A stretch of DNA of 64,000 nucleotides from Rhipidocladum racemiflorum (Eukaryota > Streptophyta > Magnoliopsida > Poales > Poaceae), in the NCBI GenBank assembly GCA_036346355.1, contig CM070580.1, positions 21,691,374 to 21,755,373 on the forward strand, given 5' to 3'. A model generated the notes under the pieces. It did no database searches and was not told the DNA's origin. It saw only the letters and a list, made by a program, of their open reading frames with translations. Shown piece after piece: positions 1 to 11,068 of the stretch. Every line of letters begins with the position of its first letter. Within the stretch, counting starts at the first letter, position 1. The translations under genes were made by a program, and so were the position numbers.

Positions 1-2402
1 TCCGGCCGCCGCGCCCGTGGTCGCCGCGCCGGCCCGCCTCCGATCAGCGTGTTGCGCGCGCCACCGCCGCTCTGCGCATGGTCGCCACGCGCGCGATCGC
101 TCGATCCTCGGTCGTCGACGTCTTCGCCATCACCACCGCCCCGCCGCCGCAACGCCGCCCGCGCTTGGCTATAAAAGCCGGCCTCCACTCCGTTCCAACT
201 TGCACCGCTCCACCCTCTTCCTGGTGAGCTCCCACCCCTCCTCACTGCCTTCCCGGCCGGCCGTGCCACGCACGCCACCGCCATCACACTGGCTTTTTCC
301 CTAGTAAAACCTAGCCCCCCGCCCCCTGCATCGCTCGGCGGGGCCGAGGCCCAGCTCCCCCCCCTCCCCCCCCCCCACCTTTCCCCTTCGCATTGGGCCG
401 GCCCGCTAAGCGCGGCCTCGCCACGCGCCGCCCGGCCACCAGGCTGATCGGGCCGTTTGGCCCATTCCGAAGACTCCGAAAATACCCAGAAAATTGCCAA
501 AAAAAAAAATTATTTATTAATTTCAAAATTCGTTTTAAACTCCAAAAATACCCAGAAAATTCCCAAAAAAATTCGTAAATCCCAGAGACACACCAACTAC
601 ATATTCCGAACCGTTTCGATCCACTGAGCTCAAAAATACCCTCTGCTCTGCAGCCCAAGACTCCGAAAATTCCTAAAATGCCCAAATCACCCTCCGTTCT
701 CTCCCGGCCCGGTTTTCGGTTTCCGTTTTTATTTTCAGTTGTTGTTTTTCGTTTATTTATGTTTATTCGCCTCTTTCGCGCTAGATTCGACTGTAGAGCC
801 ACCGCAAGAGCAGGAGCAGTACCCGGAGCAGGATCTGGACCAGACGGACGCCGAAAATAACTACTTCCTCTACGACTCAGCCGACCCAGCCGCCGAGCAA
901 GGCAAGCCGTACACCATTGATCATGTTAAACCCAATCATGCTATATTATAAATTGTACTTATTTTTCTACCGCATTATTTTGTGAAATATTGAAAACAGT
1001 TATTTTAGAATGACATGATACCTAAATAATGCCAAATTGCTCATGGAACTTCCTTGAAAAATATTGAACCGTATTAAATCCTTTGTAACCCTAGATGATA
1101 ATTTATGCCATGTTAAGTTGGCGCTATTAATCTTGTTAGTTAGTTCAAATGCTTTTTAAATGGAAATAAAATGATGTCGAGCCGCTGGCTCGAATATGTG
1201 TAAAAGTGCTACAGTCTGGGGGGCAGTATTGGGCTATCCATGGGGTGGAGTTAAGTTCGATCCCCGGCTGATGATTAATATCATGGTTGGAATGGTGGTT
1301 GGTACAGTTGGTACCAGATGAGCTTGTGGATGCTTTTAAGACTTAATCTGTGGTAAAATAAGGATGGAAACCCCTTGAGCAAAGTAAATAACTTAAGTTT
1401 TCGTTCAACCGCAAGTCGGATTGGTCAGTAGGTCTGCCTCCGACATAGCTCAGTAAATTAGTCATTTCCTAAAAAACTAAAAAAATTGGTGGACTATTCT
1501 CTGAGGAGAATAGGGATCGGCCTCCCTGGCAGGAGAGTATACCGAACGGGTGGAACGGAAATGGACCGTAGTGTCATTTGCTGGTTCTCACAACGGTATG
1601 TGCTAGCTGGAACATTTTGGGTTCCAAAGTAGCGTTAAGGTCTATCGGTAAATAACTAATTCCAGAAATGATTTAACGAAATGCTGTGATAATCTCGGCC
1701 TAGCCACATGCATTTAAGTTGCATGTTAATTCGTACGTTGGCATTAACGATCGTAGATATCTTATGGGTAAAGCTGAGCACCTCTGCAAAGTTAATCAAA
1801 TGGTAATCGATTACGCCGTACTTCCAGTTAATGAAGTTAAGTTTGAACTGGGGTGATTACCTGTAACCTAGCTCAAGTAAATGTTTGGGATTTTGGAATA
1901 ATGTGGTTAATGTTGTTTAACATGGAAACTCCCCCTTATTTCTTAAATATTGGTTTGTGCTTCAAATGAAAAATGAGTTAGAAAATAAAACTGCATCCCG
2001 ATACTTACAACCCTATTGCCATCCTTTGACTTTCCCATACATGTAGTATTCAAAAAAAATCCTCGTACGACTTATTGAGTACTCCCGTACTCACCCTTGC
2101 AACCCCCCCCGTTTCAGAGATTGAAGAAGCTGGAGCCTACCAAGAAGTCGTAGATGGCGATCTCATTTGGTCTTAGGTCTTGTCTTTCGCTCAGGCCCTG
2201 CCTGTGGTGTATTTTTGGTATTGTACCCTACTGAAGCTTATGACGTTTCCCTTTGTAAAAATTTCGGCCGCTAGGCCTTATGTTGAATAAAAAGAATTGA
2301 ACTGCCTTTGGTCTGGCAAAATACTCTTGTCTTTTCCAACAGTTAGTCTTCCTGGATAACTATTGTGAGTTCCGACTTGCCCTAAAATGGCGGTCCGTCA
2401 CA
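1..2402 (+). mobile_element. LTR of a large gypsy-type retrotransposon (solo or 3' LTR, 5' end outside window)
   Basis: A TATA box (tataaaag, 170-177) in a GC-rich leader is followed by about 2 kb of AT-rich non-coding DNA. A polyadenylation-like AATAAA lies near 2285, and the sequence stops at a terminal CA (2401-2402) just after the motif ggcggtccgtca. This architecture fits the very long LTRs of grass gypsy elements. No primer-binding site follows position 2402, so this is more likely a 3' or solo LTR than a 5' LTR. The small reading frames around 680-950 show no recognisable domain. The 5' TG end is not in the window, so the family name is left open. Confidence 0.5.
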
Positions 2403-3203
2403 GCAGCACGGCTCGTAGTGAGAGGCAGCAACATGAACTTGTAGTTGTAGCGTGGAAATGGGCTGAGAGTGCATGGATCCAACGATGGTCCAACAAGCTC
2501 ACATCTAGTGGCGACAACTGTCCACTAGACCCCGCATCCAAGTCTGATGATGGATGTGGTGGCTCCGACTGTCATATTCGTCACCAATGATATGATCCAG
2601 TAGATCCGGCCGAATTTAACATTGCAAGACTCGACGGCTCAGCAACACAGAGCGTGAAGCAAAAGCAAGGATTCAGTGTCGAGCAGCGTCGATCTATTGC
2701 ATCGTGTCGAAGGTAGTCGAGGTCAGAGCTGAAGAAGATGGTGCATTGGAGCGGACCACCCCCGCTTGAAATAAAAAAATATTCAAGCCAACCACCACCG
2801 CTTGAAATTGAAAAAATTAAAAACAAATTAAAAAAATATTCAAGCGGACAGGACCGCTTGAAATTTATTTTTTTTAAAAAAAATCAAGCGATCCAGGACC
2901 GCTTGAAATGTTTTAAAAATATATAAAAAAATTCAAACGGATGGGATCTACTGGATTATACTGTTTAGAGTCTATTTCTATGATTTAATCCGATTAACAG
3001 CTAGTTACGAAAAAAAATAAACATAGAGGATTAGAATAGTAAAAAAATTCTCGACTTGGAGCCGCGCTGACAAATCAAAGGACACGTCACAAGTTGTTTG
3101 CTCCCGTTCGTTGATGCTGCCTGCATTTGTCGGGAGCGCGTTGTTCTTTTCGCATGTCTTTCGAGATCCAAAACCAAAAGCTACTCGTTGTTTGGGTCCT
3201 TAC
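2403..3203. other. Intergenic DNA, no gene seen
   Basis: No coding region is recognisable. The stretch 2540-2640 resembles 10195-10300 in word order (gatgtgg, ctccgact or ctctgacc, gatccagnagatc), which suggests two copies of one dispersed repeat. The rest is AT-rich apart from the short repeat array listed separately. Confidence 0.5.
2748..2945. repeat. Array of short CCGCTTGAAAT / ATTCAAGCGG repeats
   Basis: The motif ccgcttgaaat and its reverse complement attcaagcgg alternate about every 20-50 bases through AT-rich DNA, each next to a gga-cc type spacer. Such alternating subterminal repeats are common in CACTA-type elements, but no CACTA terminus was found beside them, so the parent element is unknown. 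Confidence 0.55.
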
Positions 3204-3205
3204 TA

Positions 3206-3539
3206 AGATCATCTCCAATCGTGTTTTTTCTCCTCTTTCTTTCTCTTCGTGAAGGATTAACTTTCTCATTCTCTACAGCGAGGATTCTCTTCTTTCTCGC
3301 ATAATTCCCTTTAAAGAGAATCTGTTGGAGATGAGGGCAAATAAAGGGAATAGGAATGAGGAAGGAAACAGGGAAGGGAATTGTATAGGGAAAGGAGAGA
3401 GAATCCCTTGCTAGAGGGAATAGGAGAGAGAATCCCTTCACGAAGGGAATGCTGAAGGAAATCCGTTGGAGTACTGAAGGGAATGTGAATTCCTTCGCGA
3501 AGGGAAAGGAAGAGGGGAAGGGACACGGTTGGAGATGGT
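3206..3539. mobile_element. MITE with CATCTCCAA terminal inverted repeats
   Basis: The left end AGATCATCTCCAATCGTG is matched in inverse at the right end (ACCATCTCCAACCGTG when read outward). Both ends are flanked by TA. The interior is rich in agggaa/ttccct purine-pyrimidine tracts that fold back on each other. It shares ends and interior words with the element at 6342-6593. The flanking TA would fit a mariner-like 2-bp TSD, but the superfamily is not certain. Confidence 0.55.
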
Positions 3540-4411
3540 TAAGGACAGAGCGTTTGCTCGAGTCGCTAGCTCGCCAGGTGAGAGAGCAGCCGGCCTGTGT
3601 TTGATTTTGATTCTTCTTCTTTTGACGTATGTAGTGGACACGTACGCACATGTTTTGTATCTTAAAAGAAGAAGAGCCATTACTCTTTTCTTCCACCAGA
3701 ACATTTTTTTTACTTTTTATTTATTAAAACTTGATACACTAATAAGTAATAATACAAGAGTACAATGACTTGGCAGTTGGCATCACTACTACAGATCTGA
3801 CCATCACTCTTGGTTGACAACAGCCATTAGTATCGGTTTTTGAACCGGTACCAGCCATCCGGGACCGGTTCCACCAACCGGTATTGATAGTACTAAAGCA
3901 TTACCACTACTGCAGAACAGACAACCCTTGCCGCCATATCACTGCCGGTTGGGCTAGAGCCGTTAGTGATAAAATATCACTGCCGGTTCGTAAGATCCGC
4001 TGCCTAGGAAACGTATCACTGCCGGTTGGTATAACAAACTATCACTACCGGTTTATACTCAAAACCGGTAGTGACATATCACTGCCGGTTCTAAATAGAA
4101 CCGGCAGTGATATTGGAACTTTTACTACCGGTTTATTCTTTAACCGGTAGTGATATATATTTTCCCGCGCATCTAAGCGTAATTTGACATTATCACTGCC
4201 GATTATGCGTAGAGCCGGCAGTGATAAGGTTTGATATGACTTGGATGCTTCAAATTTTGGCATGTCATGGTTTGACATTATCACTGCCGATTATGCGTAG
4301 AGCCGGCAGTGATAAGGTTTGCCATGTCATGGTAAATTCGGAATATGATAATACTAAAAACAGTGTTCGGGTGCTTTGTGAGGTTAAGGGGAGTGGGACG
4401 CGTTATATTTC

Positions 4412-4520
4412 AAATGCTATCATATACCGACACTATGGTACTAGATCATGTAAGAACTCTGAAGTTAAGCGTGCTCGGGCGAGAGTAGTACTAGGATAGG
4501 TGACCTCTTGGGAAGTGCGT
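4412..4520 (+). pseudogene. 5S rRNA pseudogene, copy 1 (inside CACTA)
   Basis: This closely follows plant 5S rRNA: an atgctatcata start, agaactctgaagttaagcg, then gtgctcgggcgagagtagta, ctaggataggtgacctc and ttgggaagt. The internal control region words (gttaagcgtgct, gggcgagagtagtac, ggatgggtgacctcc) are present with a few substitutions. The extreme 5' end is diverged and the 3' end (cctcgtgttgca) is replaced. No clear T-run terminator follows. It is likely a captured, non-functional 5S copy. Confidence 0.85.
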
Positions 4521-4533
4521 TAAAATCGACGAT

Positions 4534-4612
4534 ATAACTCATTAGTTAAGCGTGCTTGGGCGAGAGTAATACTAACTAGGATGGGTGACCTCCTGAATCT
4601 CTTCGTGTTGTT
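4534..4612 (+). pseudogene. 5S rRNA pseudogene fragment, copy 2
   Basis: A second, shorter 5S piece follows copy 1 directly. It has gttaagcgtgcttgggcgag, agtaatactaactaggatgg, gtgacctcctg and cttcgtgttg, so it covers the middle and 3' part of 5S rRNA. A 4-base insertion (ctaa) lies within the actagg region and the first third is missing. The head-to-tail order of two copies resembles a fragment of a tandem 5S array with a shortened spacer. Confidence 0.8.
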
Positions 4613-5214
4613 TTAAAACTACCAGAATATTGAATATAAACATTTATATCACTGCCGGATTTGGTGTGAGCCGACAGTGATATGTATATATCACTGCCGG
4701 ATTTGGTCTTTAACCGGCAGAAACATCTATTATCATTGTCGGTTTACTCTTTAACCGGCAGAGATATATATTATCACTGCCGGCTCCCATTACCGGCAGT
4801 GATGTACTGTTCTGTAGCAGTGTACCCTTCTAACCAATCCACCCACCATCGCGTACTGATATACATAGAATATACATTCCTTTTGAACCTTCCTGAAACG
4901 AGGTATTAGTACCGGTTCGTAACACGAACTGGTGCATCAGTACCGGTTCGTAACACACGAACCGGTATTGATGCACTCTCATCAATACCGGTTCATGTTA
5001 CCAATCAGTACTGATGCCCCGTGCCTTCAGTACCAATTCGTGTCACGAATCAGTACTAATGTGAGGGCATCAGTACCGGTTCGTGTTACCAACCGGTACT
5101 GAAAGCCCACTACAGCCCTGTAGCCAATGAATCGGTACTGATGTCACTATCAGTACCGGTTCAAATCTAATCGGTAGTGATGTGCCGGTAGTAAAGCCTA
5201 GTTTTCTAGTAGTG

Positions 5215-6341
5215 CACTGTGCAGGAGTTGAAATGTTGCAAGACTGTATCCTAAATTACCAAAACTTTAATTCTCTGAAAGGTTTTATTTATACTCGGTG
5301 CAGAATATTTGTAGCTGTACTTATCCAAGCTGGCGTTCATCCGACGCAGCTCTAACCAGCTTAAGCCCCAAGTTAAACCATTATGATACTAGAGCTTTAT
5401 ATATGCCTCTCAGAAAAAAAAAAGACGGTTGAGCACTTGAGCCCCTTTACAGCTAGAAGCCTGGAACCGTAGTGAGCAGTGACAAGGCAGCTGTATTGGG
5501 CAGTACGAGTATACAAAATATGAGGTGCTTTTCATGCCCTTTTTGTTTGGAATTTTCCCTAACTTAAAAGCTAAAACTAAATAAATAAGTGGTTTTTTAA
5601 CCGAGCTTTTCCAAAAGCTACAACTCTTTATATATATAATTAAAAGCTGAAGGGATGTGCTTCTATATTTTTCTTTTTTTAAAGTTACACAAATATTACA
5701 GCATGAATGAATGGTAGATGATAATTACTTACCCATTCGTTTTCTTCAAGATTTGTACAACTTGTATTGAAAAGAAAAACGTAGAAGCACTTCTCAAAAC
5801 TAAAATTATCCACCTATACCACATATAAAAAATAGACTACTTTTAAACTGCTTAAAAAAAACTAGATTTAAACTATAAGCCAAAAGCCTGAACCTCAGCC
5901 TCACTGGTTTGATGAGTTTTGATGGGTACCCCTGCCTCCATGAGTATTAGTCCACCTAGTTTAGTATAATTGACGACGCTTTCGTCCTCGCTTTTCGTGA
6001 GCGCCTGCTCAGCTCAATCTTCTCCGACGTAAAATTGGGTTGCTGTTGACGTGTTTGCGCTGTGGTCATGGAGTGTTCGGCAGCAAAGAAGCCTCTGTTT
6101 GGAACCGGTCCTTCACGTAAGCCGTCAGCTATCGATTCAAAGGATTTCGTCTTAAAAAAAGGGAAGAAAAAAAAGGGGAAATAATGGAGAGAGAGTGGCA
6201 TAGCTTTACCGTAGTTTTTATTAGGCCGATGCTGATCAAATGCGTATTATGTAGTTGGGTAATACGTATGAAAACGTTGTGTTTCAATCAACTTTTTTCA
6301 GCCGTGTAACCAGAATGCCCCATAGTTTACAGCTGATATTA
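5215..6341. other. Intergenic AT-rich DNA, possible MITE at about 5535-5900
   Basis: No gene is recognised. A stretch that begins gccctttttgtttgg near 5536 and ends aagccaaaagcctg near 5895 has loosely inverted ends (gcttttggcttata read outward on the right) and AT-rich interior words, as in MITEs of grasses. A TSD was not found. The 81-codon minus-strand frame near 5956-6201 has no recognisable feature. Confidence 0.3.
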
Positions 6342-6593
6342 GACTATCTCCAGTGGCTTCCCGTCCCCTCCAAATTCCTTCGCGAACAGATCCCAAAGTC
6401 TTTCCAATGATTCCTTCACGATTCCTTCGAAGGATTTGTCTGATGAATCACTATAGAAAGGGATTCTCTCTCCAATCCCAGAGAGAAATCCCTTCGAGGG
6501 GATGCTGTTGGAGATAATAGGAAATAAAGGGAATGAAAGTGGGGAAGGGAATGGGGAAGAAAATGAAATGAAGGGAAATTGCTGGAGATAGTC
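6342..6593. mobile_element. MITE, GACTATCTCCAG terminal inverted repeats
   Basis: The left GACTATCTCCAG and right ctggagatagtc are perfect inverted repeats flanked by TA on both sides (6340-6341 and 6594-6595). The interior has mirrored ttcccttcgaagg-like blocks. It is related to the MITE at 3206-3539 by its ends and its agagagaatccctt words. It is about 250 bp with no coding capacity. Confidence 0.7.
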
Positions 6594-6684
6594 TAAGTAC
6601 TATACTCTACTCTCTTCTGTAATGCAAGGCGGCACAATGGAATCGTTTTCGTAACGAGCGCACAGACTGAGTTTTACATCACAT

Positions 6685-6714
6685 CAAATCAAATCAAATC
6701 AAATCAAATACAAT
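6685..6714. repeat. Microsatellite (CAAAT)6
   Basis: Six uninterrupted copies of caaat are visible. It is a simple repeat, probably length-polymorphic. Confidence 0.9.
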
Positions 6715-7484
6715 CCGATTCAATCCATGGAGTGAGAGCAAACTAGTACAACAAGCACGGTAGTCAATAGAAAACATTAACGGTCAGTCCTTCTCGGTCT
6801 CCATCGCTAATAAACGCTTCCAAATCAAATCAGACAAGAAACACACAAACGTCAAATAAGCCGGCCGTGTATCATCATGCTACTCCATAGTACCATACAG
6901 AAGCGACACACGCAGCAAAAAACGAGTCCCGGACGTTTTCGACTTATCAATGCGTGGACAGCATGGCGGCGGCGCGAAGAACAAGCTCAAGCTGCTCAAC
7001 CACCCCAGAACACGAGCGTGATCTTACGATTATTAGCAGAATTAAAAAGGCATGGGTAGGATTAGGAATGGAGTTTCGCTTTGGGTGGCGAGAAGAAAAG
7101 CTAGCGGGTTTTCTCCAAAGCGAAGCAGTCAGTGACCAATAAACAATACCCGTCACACGACGGCTTGAGCGAATCGACTGACGGCAAGGTTCAAACTTTC
7201 GACAAAATTAGGTGAGATTTCAGCAAAATCTCGGATTTTGGCCCTTTCTGAGTTTCCTAATTCCGACGGAATAATTTTTTTTAAAAAAATTCAAATTACT
7301 ACCGCGCTTTCAGAATTTCACGAGATTTTGGTAAATCGTGCCGAAATTTCACTAGTTGGATTGGATTTTTTATTTTTAGACCGGATTGTATTGTGGTTGG
7401 ACCGGATTTGACACTAATATTTATCGTGAGAATTGTAATGCCATTTATAAGGAATATATATAAAAAAATATGCAATAAAAACAC
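6715..7484. other. Intergenic DNA, no gene seen
   Basis: The small frames here have no recognisable domain. Positions 7195-7345 contain gagatttcagcaaaatctcgg-like words that recur at 7990-8060 and 16610-16730, so this looks like debris of one dispersed AT-rich repeat. Confidence 0.4.
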
Positions 7485-7590
7485 GTCCTTCCTTTAGCTC
7501 ACTTGGTAGAGCGGACGGAAGGCATGCTGATCTCCATGAGGTCCCCCTGGTTCAATTCGTCATTCCTGCGTGCACGACTGCACTGTTTTT
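7485..7590 (+). mobile_element. tRNA-derived sequence, probable SINE remnant or tRNA pseudogene
   Basis: A pol III A box (tagctcacttggtagagcgg, from 7495) and a B box (ggttcaattc, 7549-7558) are spaced as in a tRNA. The anticodon arm does not fold and the acceptor ends do not pair well, so it is not a working tRNA gene. A T-rich tract follows near 7586. This fits a SINE head or a decayed tRNA gene. Confidence 0.5.
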
Positions 7591-7683
7591 TTCTTGTTGC
7601 CTGCACTTACATACGTTCAGAAGAAAGTGAAGAAATTTAATTGTCAAAAGCGGTTCGATCCTAGCACCTAGACCTGCACCTTA

Positions 7684-7895
7684 GAGTGTGTTTGGTTGAT
7701 GAGATGGGATGGTACTGTACTATTTGGTTTTATTATTTTGGGTGAATGGAATGGTTCAGCATTTATAGAGAATATTTCTTAAATTTGTATCATTTGTTTC
7801 AGGATGGGACGGTCCAAGTAACCAAACATATGGATGACTTTTTTCTTGAACCATCTCACACATGTACCAATTAATACAAATAGCCAAACACACCC
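7684..7895. mobile_element. Tourist-like MITE (PIF/Harbinger) with TTA duplication
   Basis: The ends GAGTGTGTTTGG and ccaaacacaccc are inverted with one mismatch and are flanked by TTA on both sides (7681-7683, 7896-7898), the usual PIF/Harbinger 3-bp target. The interior is AT-rich with mirrored gatgggatgg/ccatctca words. It is 212 bp with no coding sequence. Confidence 0.85.
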
Positions 7896-7898
7896 TTA

Positions 7899-8817
7899 AT
7901 GTGAGGCCTTAGACCATCTCAACCATCTCCATTTCTTGTCATAAGATCATTTTCCCGGTTTTTTTCTAGCATGAAAAATCATTTTAGAGGGGTTAAAAAG
8001 TGCCAAGATTTCAGTACTTTTCAATGAAATTTCGGTAATTTCTTCCAAGATCTCGGAAATCCCAGTTCAAAATTTTCAGGTTTGAATTTTGTTATTTGAA
8101 TTTCGTTCGGATTTTGTCCAAAATTTTCAAATCTTGCCAATATTTGAATTTCAGTATGCTCCGAGATATAATCAAAAAATGAAATTTAAAATCTTGACTG
8201 ACAGCACTAAACCAAGAAAGAAACCTAGAACTCTTAGTTTTTCTAGCCCTCGTCAGCAGATGACACTTGTGTACCGTGACAGCGGCCAAAACCAAGGCCA
8301 GCCAGATGCCGAGCACCACGGATGCAGCAGTAGGGTGGCAACAACTTGATAATAGGTGCAGCACAGCACAGGTGTCGTGGTGTCTGGGTGCGACAGCATA
8401 ATTCTGCCACGGGCGACGTCCTACCGTGGCCTCGGTTTCCTACCACCGTACAGGGTTAGAAAAAAAAGGCTTCGTAAAGCCGTAGGCCGTAGGGACTCTC
8501 GAGTTGACCGCAGTTCTCTGTTCTGATTTCTGAAGGTTCCTGTGTAGAGAAAGCGATGTGATGTGCTCTCAGCGTTCCCGGCGGCACCCACGCGCTGCTC
8601 GTCGTCCCCCGGCCGTGACGCGGGCCCCTGTCGTTCCCGTTCTGATCCGTTCTGCTGGGTGTGAAGGCGACTGGGACATAGTTTCTTGCTCTCGTGCCGT
8701 GCGTGCTAGCTACCTCCTGAGCATACATGGATTTTTTGGCTCTTTTCTTCGTGGCAAGTTTCGACTTGTTTTCTGACTTTCAAGACTGCAAGTCCGCATG
8801 TGGAGTGCGTATACGTA
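7899..8817. other. Intergenic DNA, no gene seen
   Basis: Positions 7990-8150 repeat ttcggtaatttcttccaagatctcgg-type words shared with 16610-16730. Positions 8560-8700 are GC-rich, but no conserved protein, start or splice pattern could be recognised there. Confidence 0.4.
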
Positions 8818-8819
8818 TA

Positions 8820-9180
8820 CGGTGAAAACCATCTAAACATTGCAAATCCTGTGAAAACTATATCTGTCCACGAAGATTTCAAAAATTTCGAAGACAATAT
8901 CGTATATAGAGAAGGGGATGTTCTTTAACCATACAAAATTTCAGGTTCAAACTCAACCTTATTTTGAAGATATGAAAAAGACAAATTCTTGCTGAACAAT
9001 GATGTGTTACTGTTCATACAAAATTTGTTTTTTTTTTCCCAATATCCCGCAAACGAGGTTAAATTTGATCTTGAAATTTTGTGTAGTTAAAGGAAAGTCG
9101 CCACCTCTACTTATAGTATTTTAAAACAAACTTTTAAAATATGTATTTTATGGTTTGCAATATTTAGATGGTTTTCACCA
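8820..9180. mobile_element. Fold-back MITE with long terminal inverted repeats
   Basis: The first 27 bases (cggtgaaaaccatctaaaca then ttgcaaa) reappear inverted at 9154-9180 with two mismatches. Flanking TA dinucleotides occur at 8818-8819 and 9181-9182. Inverted pairing continues inside (ctttaaccatacaaaatttc against gaaattttgtgtagttaaag), so almost the whole 361-bp element could fold into one hairpin. It has no coding capacity. Confidence 0.75.
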
Positions 9181-9182
9181 TA

Positions 9183-11068
9183 TCTAAATGTTTGCTCCGC
9201 AGACCGTTGGAAACCTGGAAAACAGCAAGAAACAAGTGCCCAAAGCTTTGATTAGCTTCTCTAGAGCATATGCCTATCGATTTGACCTCGAAAATCGCCT
9301 CAGCCTGGTAGAGATTTTCATAGAAAAAAAAGGACAGCAATCGAAGGCTTCGAAATCAAATTTTTTTTTTCAAAAAAATTGAAAATCGATTGGTTTTCAA
9401 TATTCACCGATTTTCGACCAACCAATCAAAAAAAATTTGACGGTTGATTTTTTTAAGCGATTTTGACCAATTTTAGGCTGGTTTACGTCGCATAAATGTT
9501 TCTGATTTATTTGAATTGGACCAGTTTACCGACCGATTTCTAATTTTGAATCAGCTCGATACGGTTGATTATCACGATATTCGAGCAAAAATCGTCGATA
9601 ATGTGAACCATGGCATCTGCTACCCCGTTGGCATGCCTTTCTGTGGGTAGTAGCACAATACAATTCACCCTAATCTCTCGAGCATACACGTGTTCATTGC
9701 TTCCAGCACAACTCAATTATAACAGAAATACTAATCGATGGTATATCGTTCCACTCAAAACCAATGGTATACCTCTCTGCCGGCTAATCCATTCATCATG
9801 TCTAACGCACCTTTCTGTCATCCCCCTCCCCCCCTGTCCTTCCTCTCACTTTATCCTCTCCGCAGGCCATAGAAGAGGCTAGGTGGCTTTGGGCTTTAAG
9901 GGCGGCCGAATCTGGCTCAGTGTACCTGGGTGGTGACGGGGATGGTTGGATCCAGCGCGGCGGGTTGGGAAGCGGGTAGATTCGACCTAGATTTGCTGGG
10001 CGACGTTAAGTGCAACCCTAGCTTCAGCTTCGGTGGCAGTCTAATCCGGTGCGCAGCTTGGCTGGGAGGTGGAAGGATCCTAGGGGGGCAAGGCTAGACG
10101 GTATCAGGGATGGTCATATCTAGCATGACAACTCGCATCTGGTGGTTGTAAATCTGATGATCTCGCATCCAACCGTGGCGTCTGGTCACGAGTCCTTACA
10201 TCTAAGTATGGTGAAGGATGTGGCTGCTCTGACCATCGTTTTTTGTCGCTGACAATAGATCCAGCAGATCTAGCAACACTGACCTCAAATCTTTGCCGGA
10301 TCTGATGGCGGTGTGACACGGCGTGGAGCTCTGACCACAACACGGGGGGGGGGGGTGGAGGCTCGACATGGAGCTCAAGCACAGATTCGGCGATGGGCAA
10401 CGTCGATTGGCTCTATGTTAGTGGGAGTAGTTGGGGCTGAAGTTGGAGAAGAGGGTACAACGGTAGATGATAGTGTTGGACGGTCCTCAACAGCGTTGTA
10501 GTACCATCGTAGCTAGGTGAGCTCACTGAAACTTGATGAAACTTGCTAAAGCTTGTTTAAACTTTTGGTTGAAATTTGTTGAAACTTATCGATTGAAAGT
10601 TGGTGAAACTTGAGTTTCAAAATCTGAAACTCATTGAAACTTGGCTTAGAATTTTCAAGCAACTTCTAGAAACACGTGAAACTTTTCAAATATTCTCTTG
10701 AAACTGTATAAAACTTATTGCTACACTGTTGCAACAGTACACCGTTGCCTAGTCACTCCCTAAAATCATGCACATCACGAAAACGATACGATACAAGGAG
10801 ACATGATACATATACATTGTTTGGAACCCATTGTTTCTAAGAAAATCCAGAGAAAATTTCCTACATATTCCTGTGAAATCCCTATGTTCTTGACAGGCCT
10901 TGACAGTTGGTATGTGTTTAGTCAAACTTAATTACTTTTAGCGGATTCAGGAAAAAATACCCTGAAAAAAGGAGAAGAAACCTAGCTGCATCATTCTCTC
11001 AATACAAATTGCATAAATATTTAAATAAGTAAAAAGGGTAAATAGTCTATCCTTCGTTCATAATTCAA
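9183..11068. other. Intergenic DNA, no gene seen
   Basis: Frames at 9610-9882 and 10104-10501 show no known domain. Positions 10195-10300 resemble 2540-2640. A run of 10 G lies at about 10345-10354. The GAAACTT array at 10528-10715 is listed separately. Confidence 0.4.
10528..10715. repeat. Array of GAAACTT-like heptamers
   Basis: The words gaaactt, gaaattt and aaaactt recur about every 10-20 bases (gaaacttgatgaaacttgc, tgttgaaactta, ggtgaaacttgag, cattgaaacttgg, gtgaaacttttc), with some inverted copies (gagtttcaa). It may be subterminal repeat of an unrecognised transposon. Confidence 0.5.

Larger units (their letters stand above)
3905..4822. mobile_element. Nested non-autonomous CACTA element with perfect TAC target duplication
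   Basis: The left end is CACTACTGCAGAACAGACA. The right end read outward is CACTGCTACAGAACAGTACA. A perfect 3-bp TSD TAC lies at 3902-3904 and 4823-4825. Subterminal units of the type tatcactgccggtt and accggcagtgata repeat on both sides in inverted orientation. There is no transposase. The centre carries two pieces of 5S ribosomal DNA, listed separately. It lies inside the outer CACTA and is therefore the younger insertion. Confidence 0.85.
3784..5214. mobile_element. Non-autonomous CACTA element (outer, interrupted)
   Basis: It starts CACTACTACAG and ends tctagtagtg, the inverse of CACTACTAGA, so both termini begin CACTACTA. The subterminal region has many copies of accggt-centred words (tcagtaccggttcg and its inverse), as is usual for CACTA elements. 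Flanking 3-mers are cat (3781-3783) and cac (5215-5217), an imperfect TSD. A second CACTA is inserted at 3905-4822, so the outer element itself is only about 0.5 kb. It encodes no transposase. Confidence 0.7.

Noticed and set aside
311..802. Open frame of 163 codons on the minus strand
   Set aside because: It is within GC-rich and homopolymeric parts of an LTR, has no domain, and includes a poly-Gly run from the C-tract near 360.
4412..4612. Functional 5S rRNA genes
   Set aside because: Both copies are truncated or diverged, without a full 5' end or terminator, and lie within a CACTA element.
7485..7570. Functional tRNA gene
   Set aside because: A and B boxes are present, but the acceptor and anticodon arms do not pair as a tRNA should.
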